A stretch of DNA of 64,000 nt from Panicum virgatum (GCF_016808335.1 NC_053146.1:31473495-31537494); one strand, 5' to 3'; positions 12,269-24,350 are shown, numbered from the stretch's first letter. Numbers and translations: made by a program. The notes: generated by a model from the letters alone, not told the origin.

Positions 12269-15200
12269 AGCTGGGCTGGCTAGCAAAGAGATCTGGATAT
12301 GTCTTCTTCAACTCATCTTCTCGCTCCCATGTAGCCTCAGCTTCACTGTGGTGACTCCACTGAACTCTGCACATCTTGATGCGCTTGTTCCGAGTAACCC
12401 TCTCTGATGTCTCCAGAATCTTCACCGGATGCTCGGTATAAGTCAGATCCTCCTGGACATCGACTCCATCCAGGGGTGCCTGCTCCTCGGGTACTCGCAG
12501 ACATCTCTTCAGCTGAGATATATGGAAGACATCATGAACTCCTGAGAGGCTGAGAGGTAACTCCAGGCGATAAGCAACTTCGCCTTTCCGTTCTAGCACC
12601 TTGAATGGCCCCACATACCGAGGTGCTAACTTCCCTTTGACATTAAATCTGCGGATTCCTCTCATCGGAGACACCTTCAGATACACATAATCACCGACAC
12701 TGAAAGTCAGGTCTCTCCGTTTGCCATCTGCATAGCTCTTCTGCCTGCTCTGTGCAATCCTCAGATTTTCTCGCACAGCCTGAACCATCTGCTCTGCATC
12801 ATCTATGATCTCAGGACCAAAGAGCTGCTTCTCACCGATCTGATCCCAATAGAGAGGAGTCCTGCACTTTCTGCCATACAATGCCTCAAATGGTGACTTC
12901 TTCAGACTGGCCTGATAGCTGTTGTTATATGAGAACTCAGCAAAAGACAGGCACTTATCCCAACTAGTACCGTACTGAATGGCACAAGCTCTCAGCATAT
13001 CTTCCAACACTTGGTTGGTTCTCTCTGTCTGCCCATCTGTCTGAGGGTGATAAGCCGTACTGAATCGCAGCTTCGTATCCAACGAGTCATGGAGCTGCTC
13101 CCAGAAACGAGAAGTGAACTGAGACCCTCTGTCAGATATGATCTTCTTCGGCACACCATGCAAGCAGACAATCCGAGAGATGTACAACTCTGCAAGTCTA
13201 GCACCGGAGTAAGTAGTGTTCACTGGAATGAAGTGAGCAACCTTCGTCAGACGATCCACTACTACCCAAATGGAGTTGTACCCTTTCTGAGTACGAGGCA
13301 ATCCAACAATGAAGTCCATAGTGATTTCCTCCCATTTCCACTCTGGAATCTTCAAAGGCTGTAACAGACCTGCTGGCCTCTGGTGCTCAGCCTTGACACG
13401 CTGGCAGGTGTCACAAATAGCCACGTACTCTGCCACTGAACGCTTCATCCCATACCACCAGAAACGTTCCTTCAGATCATAATACATCTTCGTGCTGCCC
13501 GGATGAATAGAGTAAGCTGTATCATGGGCCTCACTCAGAATTAACTTCCGAAGATCATGCACATCCGGCACGCAGATCCGGTTCTTGTACCACAAGGTAC
13601 CCTGATCATCCTCTCTGAAATGTGGGGCCTTGCCCTTCTTGAGCAACTCACGAATCTCCTGCAGCTTCTCATCATCTTTCTGATGCTGCCGGATCTCTGC
13701 CTCTAGAGTCGGTACTGCCTCAAATGCTGCACTGGAGGTATGATGCAAGAAGCCCAGACTCAACTGCTCGAACTCCTCGCATAACTCTGGAGGCATCTGG
13801 AAAGCCACGGCCATGTTGACATAACTCCTTCTGCTCAGAGCATCTGCTACAACATTGGCCTTGCCCGGATGATAGTGAATCTCCAGATCATAGTCCTTGA
13901 CCAACTCTAGCCATCTTCTCTGTCGCATGTTCAGCTCATTCTGCGTGAAAATATACTTGAGGCTCTTGTGATCAGTGTAGATATCACATCGCTGCCCATA
14001 CAAGTAATGCCTCCAAATCTTCAGAGCATGCACAACTGCGGCTAACTCAAGATCATGAGTAGGATAATTCAGCTCATGCCGGCGTAGCTGCCGTGAAGCA
14101 TAAGCTATCACTCTGCCCTCCTGCATCAGAACACACCCAAGACCATCCTTCGAAGCATCACAATATACCGTGAACCTCTTCGTCTGGTCTGGCAGAGTCA
14201 GGACTGGCGCCGTAGTCAACCTTTTCTTCAGCTCATCAAAGGCCATCTGACGCTCATCAGTCCATACGAAAGCCACATTCTTCTCTAGCAAAGAAGTCAA
14301 AGGCTTCGCGATCTTGGAGAAATTCTCAATGAACCTCCGGTAATATCCTGCTAAGCCCAAGAAAGACCTGACTTCCTTCACTGTCTGCGGTGTCTCCCAC
14401 TCGAGCACATCCTTCACCTTGCTCGGATCGACAGCAATGCCTCCCTGAGAGATAACATGACCGAGGAATGGAACCTCGTCAATCCAGAACTCGCACTTGC
14501 TGAACTTGGCATACAACTGATGCTCTCTCAATCTCTGCAATACGAGTCTCAGATGCTCCTCATGCTCTTCTTCTGTCTTGGAGAAGATCAGAATATCATC
14601 AATGAAAATCACCACGAAGACATCCAGATAGTCCATGAAAACCATGTTCATCAGGTGCATGAAGAAAGCCGGGGCATTAGTCAAGCCGAAGGACATGACT
14701 GTATACTCATATAGCCCGTACTTGCAGGTGAATGCCGTCTTCGGAATATCCCCAGGACGGATCCTCAGCTGAAAGTAACCCGAACGAAGATCAATCTTCG
14801 AGAATATACGAGCACCTCGAAGCAGATCAAAGAGATCCTCAATACGGGGCAGTGGATGCTTGTTCTTGATAGTGACTGCATTCAGCTCCCGATAATCCAC
14901 ACACATCCTCTTCGAGCCATCCTTCTTATCTACTAACAGCAACGGAAAAGCCCAAGGAGAGAAGCTGCGACGGATATAGCCCTTGGCTAGCAACTCATCA
15001 ATAGTCTTCTTAACTTCTTCATGCTCTATAGGCGCCATACGGTAGGGCCGCTTTGCAATAGGAGCTGTGCCAGGCAAGAGATCAATACAAAACTCAATGG
15101 CGCGTTCAGGCGGCATACCTGGCAGATCATCCGGAAAGACATCCGGGAATTCAGACACCACGCGAATACCGTCCGTGGGTCTAGCCTCCATCTGATGAAG

Positions 15201-16834
15201 AAATCCAGAAGGCTCTACTGCACTGATAACAACCTCTTGGCCACTGGAAGCTGATAACAAGACTGTCCTCTGAGCACAATCTATCCGAACTCCCCATTTG
15301 GCCAGAGTCTCCATTCCCAGAATGACATCAATGCCCTTGGTGTCTAGCACCATCAGATCAGTACAGAACTCTACTCCCCTCAGAGAAACACTGACTCTCG
15401 GACAGTAAGTATGAGACCTCAACTGTCCTCCCGGTGAAGATACTAACAGGCACCTCTTTAATGTGCTAGTATGAATACCATGATGCTCGACAAAAGACTG
15501 AGTAATGAAGGAATGCGTAGCACCAGTATCAAAAAGCACTGTAGCTGGATATGAATTAACCATGAACGTACCAATGACCACGTTGGGAGCCTCGGCCGCT
15601 GACTCGGCCGTCACGTGGTTCACCCTGCCCTGTGCTGGCGCCCTGGGCTGAGCTGGGCGTCCCTGCTGTCCCGCCTGCGCCTTCCGGGGGCAAGCGTTGG
15701 CGTAGTGCCCCGGCTGGCCGCAGTGAAAGCAGGTGCGAGGAGGTCCCTGAGCCTGCTGTCCGGTAGGAGCTGCCGGACGTGGAGCCTGCGGTGCCGGTGG
15801 AGCTGGTGGAGCACGAGCCGGAGGTGCTGGTAACCTCGGGCCCTGACCTGCCTGCTGCTGTCGAGGCGGGTACTGCTGCGGTGGCCTCTGCTGGTACTGC
15901 TGAGGAGGCCGGTACTGCTGCTGGTACGGCTGAGGCTGCTGGAGTCGAGGACGAGTGTTGCTGCCGGAAGCAACGGGGACAACCTTCCTCTTCTTGTCCT
16001 CCATCTCCAAGTGCTTACGCTCAGTGTTGAGCGCACTGTCAACCAGATGGTTGAAGTCGTCGAAGCGGAGGTTGAGCAGCGCGTACTGGAGGTAGTCCTC
16101 AAGACCCTCCATGAAGTGCTCCTGCTTCTTGCGGTCATCCGCAACCTCGGCAGGGGCGTAGCGTGCCAGCTGAAGAAAGCGATCACGATACTCCGTGACC
16201 GACATAGTCCCCTGAATTCACAAAGATAGATGGATATCGGAAGATTAACTCAAGATTCATAAGGATAGAACAAGGGGCATTAGCTCAAAAGAAAACACTG
16301 AATGATTATTCTTAAGATTACCTGCTTCAGTGCAAGGAACTCCTTCTGCTTCATCTTCATAACGCCCGCGGGGACGTTGTGGCTGCGGAAGCGCTCCCTG
16401 AACTGGAGCCAGGTGAGAGACTCGCGGTCATGGACCGGGTGGGACTCCCACCAGTCCAAAGCTGCCCCTCGCAGCTGTCCTGCTGCGTACAAGACGCGCT
16501 CACGATCATCGCACTGGGCGATGTCCAGCTGACGCTCCACTGCACGGAGCCAGTCGTCAGCCTGAAGAGGGTCGGACGTGTGAGAGAACGTCGGCGGGTG
16601 ACCCCTCAGGAACTCAGCACGCCTGTCGCGAGGCTGCGGCGGTGGAGGAGGCGGAGGCTGAGTGTGAGCGTGCTGAAGAGCCTGAACAGTGTTGTTCAGG
16701 GTAGCCATCATCTGCATCTGGAGCTGGAAGTACTGCTCCGGAGTCAAAGGCGGAGGCATCGGGATCCCAGTACCCTGGTTGTTCTGACCCTGCTGCTGGC
16801 CAGAACCTGAACCGGTGCTCCTGGTGTTCACCAT
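12267..16834 (-). CDS. gag-pol: T1 Gag-Pol polyprotein, two exons
   Basis: Exon 1 is 16834-16322 (171 codons, [10 protein letters not shown] start); exon 2 is 16211-12267. Joined, they give about 1,485 residues. Positions below count from the methionine at 16205 (MSVTEY). Zinc knuckle [14 protein letters not shown] at 159-172. Aspartic protease DTGA at 226. Reverse transcriptase with [10 protein letters not shown] (Asp472) and FIDD at 534-537. RNase H with Asp683, Glu720 and Asp745. Integrase zinc site His894, His901, Cys931, Cys934 and catalytic Asp964, Asp1025, Glu1061 (35 residues between the last two). Chromodomain-like end at about 1258-1307 with the TWER motif, a module known in chromoviruses to steer integration to marked chromatin. 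Apart from the intron-like gap, I saw no stop or frameshift. Long Pro/Gln-rich linker at about 85-155. Confidence 0.9.
16212..16321 (-). other. Apparent spliceosomal intron in T1 gag, 110 bp
   Basis: On the minus strand, exon 1 ends ...CTGAAGCAG, the gap begins GTAATC and ends GAATTCAG, and exon 2 begins GGGACTATGTCG. Removal leaves the frame intact (phase 0) and joins LALKQ to [12 protein letters not shown], the continuous reading found in related Gag proteins. The gap is AT/T-rich, as plant introns are. Without splicing, translation would stop 13 codons into it, giving a 184-residue truncated Gag. Copies at 45560-45671 and 56844-56953 have the same borders. Confidence 0.78.
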
Positions 16835-16847
16835 CTGATTTGAACAA

Positions 16848-17388
16848 AAGATTTCACGAGTAAGGATATTGCAGGAGTAAATTCAGATGGATATGATAAC
16901 TCTTTGCGGAAAAAGACTCAGCCATGATAAAGTAGACAGGATAGAGTTGACTGTTTTACCCCCAACGATCTAAGTCATTTTATTAATTAGTTAACTTTAA
17001 CATCTGAGTGATTTTCTTTAAACAAATTTAAACTACTAAGCTATGCAATCATTCAAAAATCCAAATCAAACATGTAGCATAATAACAAGCAGACAATTTT
17101 CACAACTTAGCCGAGTTTAGCAAAAGACTCGACTAACACAACGCGTCGCAGAACGTGCTATCGTATTATTATAAAAGGGTCACCTAGCTAACTCATGGTG
17201 GTCAGATGACTGATTCAGGCCAAAATCTACGAAACTATTCTTCAGAGAGAGAAATCAAGGCAAGACGGGTAAAAAGTCATAGAAGTCAAGGGGTATAATA
17301 GTAAAATAGTTTCAGCAGTCAAGGATTGGAGAGAAGGAGTCCTAAAACTCGACCAGTTCTATCTAGGCTTCGTCCTACAGTCGATACG
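16848..17388 (-). other. T1 5' leader between PBS and gag
   Basis: Non-coding leader, about 540 bases, AT-rich. It is shared with G (57484-58023) and, in diverged form, with E (44495-45043). I see no open frame of note; packaging signals would be expected here but cannot be pointed to. Confidence 0.6.
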
Positions 17389-17400
17389 GCTCTGATACCA
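17389..17400 (-). promoter_or_regulatory. T1 primer binding site, initiator tRNA-Met
   Basis: The minus strand reads TGGTATCAGAGC three bases after the end of the 5' LTR. This is the classic complement of the plant initiator tRNA-Met 3' end. Confidence 0.9.
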
Positions 17401-17403
17401 CTC

Positions 17404-20400
17404 TGTAACACCCGGTTTATAAAAGGACATAAACCGAGCAATCATATACGTGCCAGGATCAAGTCACACGTATATACAACAGAATGAACAGTATATCATA
17501 GCACATATCACGAATGAGACATAATAAATCGAAATACGAATGTTATTTATTACAATAATGACAAAAATGTCTGATACAGCGGAAGCGAAGTACAAAATAC
17601 GATAAAGCTCTCTGAAGCCGAAGCAGGGCGCCACAGGGACGTCGACTGGGAGACGAAGCACCTAGAAGTCCTCGTAGTCCTGGTAGCGCTGGACGAACTC
17701 CCTCGAGTCGGCAGGAACTGAGCAGCAGTAGCGTAGCCAAGAGGAAAAAGTAGAGAAGAGGCAAGGGTGAGTACACAACTTGTACTCAACAAGTATAACA
17801 CAAACTATGAGGCTCTAGGCTGGCTGACTCAACTGCATTAGCTCTTAAGTGTTGGCCAAATTTTATTAAAGCTATTAACTACTAGTTGATGAATTACCAT
17901 TGACCCAGTTACATAGCAATTAATCAGAATTAATTATACTACTACTGAGAACCAAACCAAAACCAAGCCACCAAGGTAAACCCCGAGAAGCACCTCCCTC
18001 GTCGGAAGGAGATAACTTCACTAATCAAAAGGAGGATCTGGGCCGCTCATAACCGTGAGCACGGCTAGTATACCAGTTTTACACTCTGCAGAGGTTGCAC
18101 ATCTTTACCCACAAGTCGTGAGCTACGCCAGTTGTTCATCACACTTCCTTAGGTGAGATGGCCAGCGACTCACTACGAGGCCTTTAAAAAGAATCTCGTT
18201 GGTAAGGCGTAACCGCGAGAGTTAGGTCGGCGACGATGGGGCCCACCTCCGGGGGTACAAGCACAGGAGCGCAATCCAAGCACAGACCAAGCCGGAGGAG
18301 CAGGGACCATTGAAGCTTACTACTCTTGCCCCGCAGGTAAGTTACTCCAAACCAAAAAGATCTAGTTATTACGCCAAGTCTATCCCATTCTAGCCTTGTG
18401 GTAGCGCTGTTGTCCCAGGTTGTCGCTCTATGAACCGGTCCTTATGGAGAGTGGCCAACCAGGCAGTAAGCACCGTGCTGGCCCCCTAAACCATGTTTCT
18501 ACAAAAAACATCTTTTAACGAGACGTGAGCCACTCATCCACACAGAGGGCCACTCTCAGAATTAAGTTCAAGTAAACCATTAATCAAGTTAATTAAAAGG
18601 ACCAGAGTGTGTTATAGCGCAGCAACCTAGCACAACTAACCAAAATGCAACCCAAAGGTATATATAAAGGATATAAAGTGGCTAGGAAATCCTTAAAGGC
18701 ATACAGTATTAAAATGCAGTATGAAATTGTATTTAAAGTGATAGGTTGTTCATGTTATACTTGCCTTCCTCGTACTGCTCCTGCTGCTGCTCAAACTGAT
18801 CCGAAGACGGCTGCTCCGGGTACTGGTACTGAGGCTCCTCAGATGGATCAACGTCTACTCACGAACACATGGCCAAAACAATGCACAAAATAAGCATACA
18901 GGCAAACATTAACAAAGACTAAGAAACAGTACAACAATACATGAAAACAGCGCACAAAACTATTCTAGAACTATTCTACACGTTACAACGATCGCGTGGA
19001 CATAAAGAACGCTAAAAACGGAGCTAAAACGCACTTTCTAGGCTAAAAACAAGTTCTAGGGGCTTATTTGTAAGAAAACTGGAGTTTCAGGGGCTTTTCT
19101 GCTAAAACCGAGGGCCTAAACATAAATACTGAAAAGATCCAGGGGCTAACGCGCAAAACAACCTTAACTGGACTGCGGGTGCTAAAACTAAAAAGGTCAG
19201 GGGGGTCCGAGTAAAAACATGGGTCAAACTGCAATTATTTTTGAATAACTCAGGACTGCGGGTTGATTGCAGAAAACTTCAGGGGTTCTTTAGCAAAAGA
19301 GCGAGCCGAACCGTTATCTACAGATCTGGGCGCTTGGATCTGGATCCGGCGGCCGAGATCTACTGCGGCTCCGATCTAATCTGGGCCGTGCTTCTGGGAT
19401 CGGGCGGCTGGGAGGATTTGGGCGCGTGGGGGCGGCGGCGGGTCAACGCCGGCGAGGAATCCCGCGGCGGCGCGCAGGGGAACTCGCCGGAGAAGGTCTA
19501 GGCGGCGCTCCAGGGGTCACTTCGGGCCGGCTTTGGTCGTGGGGCAAGCCCGTGGCACGCGCAATGCACATATGCGCTCAGAGCAGTGGATTGGGGTTCG
19601 AAACGGCGTGTGTGGCGGCGGTGGCGGGTGTGCACGGCGGAGCATCGCCGGCGAACGGGGTTCTGGGGGTGCTGGGGCTTCGGATCCACAAAAACTAGTG
19701 CCAAAAGATAGAACGGACCGAGGCGTGGCTCACCGAGGGCGCGGGGAGGCTGATTGCGCGGCGCAGGGCGGCCGGCGTCGAGGTCCGGGCGGCGCTCGGA
19801 CGAAGCTCGGCGGCGTGGTCGAAGCGGGGGTCGTGGTGGGGTGTAGCGGGCCCGGAGACGCCCCAGAGGTCGAGGCGGAGCCGGAGCGCTCCTCGGCCGG
19901 GGCTCCGGTGTGGCGGAGCGGCGTAGCCGCGGTGGCGCAGAGCCGCGGCACGGCGGAGTGGGGCGGTGCGGCGGCAGCTAGGTTTAGGGGCGGCGATTGC
20001 GAGGCGAGGTGTGGGCGCAGACGATTGGGGGCGGTTTAAAGGAGGCAGGCCGGGGATCCTGGGCGTGCGTGCCCAGCGTGATCCCGGCGGAGATTTCGGG
20101 CGGGGCGAGCTGCGCGAGCGGCGGTTGCGGGGGGGGAAGGGGAAGGACCGACAGGCGGGCCCGGGCTGCAGCGAGGGAGAGGCGAGGCGCGGGTGGGCGC
20201 TGGCTGGGGCCAGGCGCGGGGATGGGCCGGGGAGAGGGGGGGCGAAGCGGGCTGAGAACTGGCGCGCGCGTTGGGCCCGCGGGGAGGCCGGCTGGGCAGG
20301 CCGGGGGGGAAGTGTTGGGTGGGCCACGGGCCGGACTGGGCCGAACGGAAGAAGGAAAAGGAAACGGGTTGGGCTGGGCTGGGTTCGGGCTGGTTTCGGG

Positions 20401-20674
20401 TTTCTATTTTCTGGTTTACTTTTCTATTTCAAACACCACTTAAATCTATTTGAATTCAAACTAGAATTTGAATTCAACTCCTATGCATTCAAATCAAACA
20501 AAATAAAGCCATGCACCAGCATGAATGCAACAACAATTTAAACCTATGATAAATTTTAATTAATTAGGAACAAAAATTAGATTAAATGCCAACTAAACAC
20601 AATAAACCTTAGAAAATTAAATAAGGCCAATTAAATTTATTAATAAATACTGAAATTTAAATTAGGGTGTTACA
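17404..20674 (-). repeat. T1 5' LTR, 3,271 bp
   Basis: Same length and, as far as I could compare, the same sequence as 8960-12230, shifted by 8,444. The dyad is at 17768-17788. The element's transcription would start in this copy, running leftwards. Confidence 0.93.
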
Positions 20675-20679
20675 ACACC

Positions 20680-20846
20680 TTGCCCCCTTCCTTTTGCTTT
20701 CTTCCCGAAGGTCACGCACCCCGCTCGAGTCATCGTCCCCAGCGAAGCCCTGGTGTCAGAGTCAACAACCAATTTTGCCTGAAAGGGGGTTTTGGTTGTT
20801 GTTCGAAGGGCCTTCGGTCGCAGGTCCGAAGGTGGCATCCCCAACA
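20680..20846 (-). repeat. Element K 3' LTR, right part
   Basis: It continues the LTR begun at 8618 and ends GGTGGCATCCCCAACA on the plus strand. On the minus strand the LTR starts TGTTGGGGATGCC directly after the purine-rich CTCGAGGGGCGAT (20859-20847), a likely polypurine tract, which marks this as the 3' LTR. Confidence 0.65.
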
Positions 20847-22349
20847 ATCGCCCCTCGAGGATGCGGTCCTCCCTTAGAAGCCCGCGGCCTCGACATCTTG
20901 TTGTGTGCAACGCTGCCTGAAGAACCACCCTTCAGGCCATCGCTTGCAAGGTCGGCGCATGATCTTCACGTGGGTGGGTCCATGATGCCTGGGTTGGAGA
21001 AGAAATCTGGGAATAACTTGTCATTAATATACAACATAAAATAAATAATATTTAGAGGAAGTTGGAGCGTCTGTCGACAAAGGGAAAAAGACATTCGCGC
21101 CCCCGCAACTGCTCGAGAAGTTTGGGCTGACAACCCCTGAACTCTCCAAGGAGGAGAACATCGGGGTGAAGGAGTTCTTTCGTGGGCTTTACGCCTGCGT
21201 GGCCATGGTAGACTCTGGCAGCCACTTCTATGGAGACTTCAGCACCATCATTGCTGCTCCGACCTTGAGTGCATCAGTTTGCGGGCTTCTCCCTTCGGAC
21301 TCAGGTAGTTCTGGAGGCATATCGAAGGTGCAGCTCTGCACCCTTTGGGATTGTTCTTTTCAATGGCTGTCTGAGGATGATGTTTGCCCCGAAGTGCTGC
21401 CCACCCTACCGAAGAACATCATAGAAAACTTTACCCATTCCTTTTTTTGGGTCAAGGCCTTCGCACAATTTGGTTGCTTTGAACGATTTGGGTTGGTGCA
21501 GCGGGAGGGAGAATGCCTGAAATAGCAGGTATGGTGTTTGCTTTGAACATCCTTTGCACACTTTTGTTTTGTGGTTAACCCCTCTTCGCTTTTGTGTTTC
21601 AGTTGCAGGGTAAGACCGAAGCTTACACCCAGAAAGCTCTGATGGTCGGGGGGCTGGGAGTTGTGAAGCCGAAGAGGTGAAGCCGATTTTTTTTCCGAAC
21701 AATTGATGTACCCCCTATTTTGAGATTAACACCTTTGGTGTCTTCCCAGGACCCTATGTTGGAACCTGCATGGATCACCGAAGGTATTGTACCTTTGTGG
21801 ATGAGCCATGATGATTTCTTTGTATGTGGGAACTCATGGGCAAAGTTTCATGGTGTCAATCCGTGGATCACTTTGATGAGTTGTGGTCCACTAGGCTGCG
21901 CGCATATGATTGACGAAACTATGAGGCGAAGATATTTTTTGAAGAGTTTCAGCATGACCTAGATCAACAAGCAAGATTCTTGCTGACCGTGTGCTTCGCC
22001 GTGAAATAAGGCGAATTCGGAATCCTAGCCTGTCGTATACTATTTCTGAGGGCTTCGGGAATTGAAGCCCGAACCTGTAGATGCAGAGGCAACTTGGACA
22101 GGATTTATGTACTGCCTTAGAAGTTAATTGCTGTTGCTGCTAGCTAACCTTGCCCTACCTTCGGTTGTAGGGCTGTCCTTTGAAGACTTCCTTGGTGAAG
22201 CTCATAGATGAAGCGGACCGTATAGTTTTTGAGAAATAGGCTTCTATTGTATGTGACAATGTTATGTGATGAAGGTGTATACTTGTTGATGGACTGAAGC
22301 CCTTTGTTGGCATTTCTTAGCGCAATCACTAGGAACGGGGTTGTTAAGC
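20847..22349. other. Element K interior with a possible antisense gene (plus strand)
   Basis: By orientation this is the 3' interior of K. The plus strand holds broken coding-like pieces. The longest (21062-21525) reads through LLEKFGLTTPELSKEEN and EFFRGLYACVAMVDSGSHF to a stop; further pieces lie at 21720-21962. Segments ending in GGTATGG (21529) and preceded by TTTGTGTTTCAG (21603) could be intron borders. I do not recognise the protein with confidence; the EFFRGLYA wording recalls plant element-encoded proteins. An antisense gene next to the 3' LTR would parallel element B. Confidence 0.35.
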
Positions 22350-22374
22350 TCGTCCCTAGCAACAGTGCTAGAAA
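22350..22374 (-). promoter_or_regulatory. Decayed primer binding site, tRNA-Asp type
   Basis: The minus strand reads TAGCACTGTTGCTAGGGA shortly after the LTR end. Against the tRNA-Asp-type site of Athila elements (TGGCGCCGTTGCCGGGGA, from memory) it matches 13 of 18, and all five differences are G-to-A or C-to-T. Confidence 0.55.
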
Positions 22375-23900
22375 TGCTGGGTTGGTACGTCTTAACGTTT
22401 ACAGAAAGATCCGCAAACGCACGGATATACCATTGTAGCATTTCACCCGGAAGTATTCAGGGTATCGTTATTTATATTTTCCCAAGGGATGGCGAGGTTG
22501 TGTAAAGATGTTTACTAGTTACATAACCATGACATAATGAAATAAGGTGCAGACTATTGACTATATAGGGGTAAGTGATAAATAAAGGAAAATCAGGGGT
22601 AATGTGACACACATAGAACCGCCAACTCTCATGAATAAAGAATAAACAAGCACACCTAAGGTTTGTGGAAGCATAGGCATAGATCCTAATATACTATTCA
22701 TGTCAGCAGATAAGTTATGTTAGCCACATGCTTAGAGCTGCAGGTGTCAGGAAATTAGGGACATCAGGGAGAATGACCAGCACTGGAGAATATCCAGTCC
22801 TGTTTCATCTTTGCATGAACTCCTACACGATACCCGAATGTTGAGGAGTACGCTAACCGAGAAACAGCTTCCTGGTGGACCGACAGGGCTGTCACCACCT
22901 GCGGTCTACCCCAGTCAAACCGTGGAGCACTGTCATATCCGAGGGATCCCGCATACCCAGGCACCATGCCCGCATATGAGGTCACTACCTTAGCACCCCC
23001 GGGTCCCCCACCCTTCGGATGGACAAGTAAGATGCTATGGTAAGCCCAAAAGCACAACGAACCGATATCCTTACCCAGATCATCTAGTCTATGCAAACAA
23101 CTAGTATAACTTGATAAAGCACAGATCAAGGCTAAGCATGCTAAGAACATAGCAAGATAACCAAGAACGAACTCAGTATGAATAGCATAACAAAAGTTGG
23201 AATACAAAGCCATACCAGTGGCCGAGGATTGCTCGCCGACCCCGAGGACGACTAGATTCGCTAAAGAGATGAAGTACTAGCCTAGCTCCACTACCCTAAG
23301 GAGTACAAGTCACAAGAGAGTGTGAGAGAGAGGCCTTCAAGTGGTGTGTGTGGTGAGTGGAATGAGAGGCCCCTTATATAGCTTGTGGAGGTCGGTTCCC
23401 GCCATCTTCATACATGGAAACATGCCAAACCACCATCAAGAGGATAAGATCCGCATTCCCGCCAAACACCTGGACATGTGCTCGTCTGGGTTCGGCCGAA
23501 CCCCTGGTTCGGCCGACCCCACCTTGCCGCCTCTGGCCACTGTCTTTCTCTGGTACACTGCTTAAGCATGTGGCATACCTTCTTTAGGTATGCATCTTTT
23601 ATCTCTTTTTTTTTACATGTCGAAGCATGTGGCATACCTTCTTTGGGTATGCATCTTTTATTTTTATTTTTGCATAGACCCATATCCTTTGATGTATTTT
23701 TGAGAGAGAGTGGTGTCATACGTAAACATGGAGTTTTATTTTGTGGATGAATGGATGTGTTGCTTACTTCTAGTGTAGAAGCATAGCATGTGGTGGAAAT
23801 GTGTACGTGATCTTGATCATGGGAGTATGAAATGAATCTCACTAAGGGTCACAATAATTTGACAAAGCTCAATGAGATAACAAGTTGCATATGTGTAAGG
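22375..23900 (-). repeat. Athila-like LTR, right end not resolved
   Basis: The left end is TGCTGGGTTGG on the plus strand (CCAACCCAGCA on the minus strand). A minus-strand TATA box GCTATATAAGG lies at about 23363-23373. A perfect 16-bp palindrome GGGTTCGGCCGAACCC lies about 115 bases upstream of it (23488-23503). The stretch AAGATCCGCAAACGCACGG near 22408 is a phrase I associate with grass Athila/Tat LTRs. The far end lies somewhere between 23.7 and 24.0 kb. It could be the 3' LTR of D, a 5' LTR of another copy, or both. Confidence 0.5.
23573..23665. repeat. Short tandem duplication
   Basis: The unit AAGCATGTGGCATACCTTCT followed by TT(A/G)GGTATGCATCTTTTAT occurs twice, 51 bases apart, separated by a T-rich spacer. 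Each unit holds the inverted motif GGCATACC/GGTATGC. Confidence 0.7.
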
Positions 23901-24229
23901 TTTTGCAATGAAAACAACATATGGCTTTGCGTAGGAATTTTCATATCATCGAGGAACTTTATTATTTTTTTATATTTTCAAAATTAAATACTCCGGATAT
24001 CAAGCATCACATAAGTGAAGATCATAGCAATTCTACTTAACCATATCATAGCTCACAACAACTTAGATTTGGATCATGTTGTTTGCTACCCACAAGTTTC
24101 AAGTTTAAGGTTTGAACTTTTAAGCCAACGACCCAAAACTAGGTGGAGCATAAAATTGTAACTAAACATATGAAGGAAATTAACAGAGAAACTATTCATA
24201 ATGTCAACAAGGAAAACTCACACCATGCT

Positions 24230-24350
24230 AACTACACATATTAAAGGAAATATTTTTGGTGTTTTCTAAGTTTTGCAAATTTTTATTTATTTTTAGTTAT
24301 GCAAATTTTTATGGATTTTCTGGTTTTGCAAATTTTTATGGGTTTCATGC
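24230..24350. repeat. Degenerate short repeats downstream of D ORF-1
   Basis: The phrase GCAAATTTTTAT occurs three times at about 24276-24340 with T-rich spacers. It is non-coding. Confidence 0.55.

Larger units (their letters stand above)
8960..20674 (-). mobile_element. T1: complete Tekay/Del-like Ty3/gypsy chromovirus
   Basis: An 11,715-bp element in minus orientation with exact 5-bp target duplications ACACC (8955-8959 and 20675-20679). Both LTRs are 3,271 bp, offset by exactly 8,444, and reading them side by side showed no difference. It has a PBS matching initiator tRNA-Met, a polypurine tract, and an open Gag-Pol with protease, RT, RNase H, integrase and a C-terminal chromodomain-like region. 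The domain order RT-RNaseH-IN-chromodomain and the long LTRs fit the Tekay/Del clade. It is the youngest and least damaged element here and could be autonomous. Confidence 0.93.

Noticed and set aside
13011..13364. Plus-strand frame opposite T1 integrase
   Set aside because: Shadow of the real minus-strand pol; not kept in G or E.
17389..17400. Met-tRNA-like sequence as a possible tRNA gene
   Set aside because: Only the 12-13 bases of a primer binding site are present; no cloverleaf around it. The same holds at 44482 and 58024.
8618..20851. K LTR as a solo LTR with target duplication
   Set aside because: The bases flanking it (CTCCA and ATCGC) do not match, and a polypurine tract lies on the right, so it is better read as a 3' LTR of a larger element.
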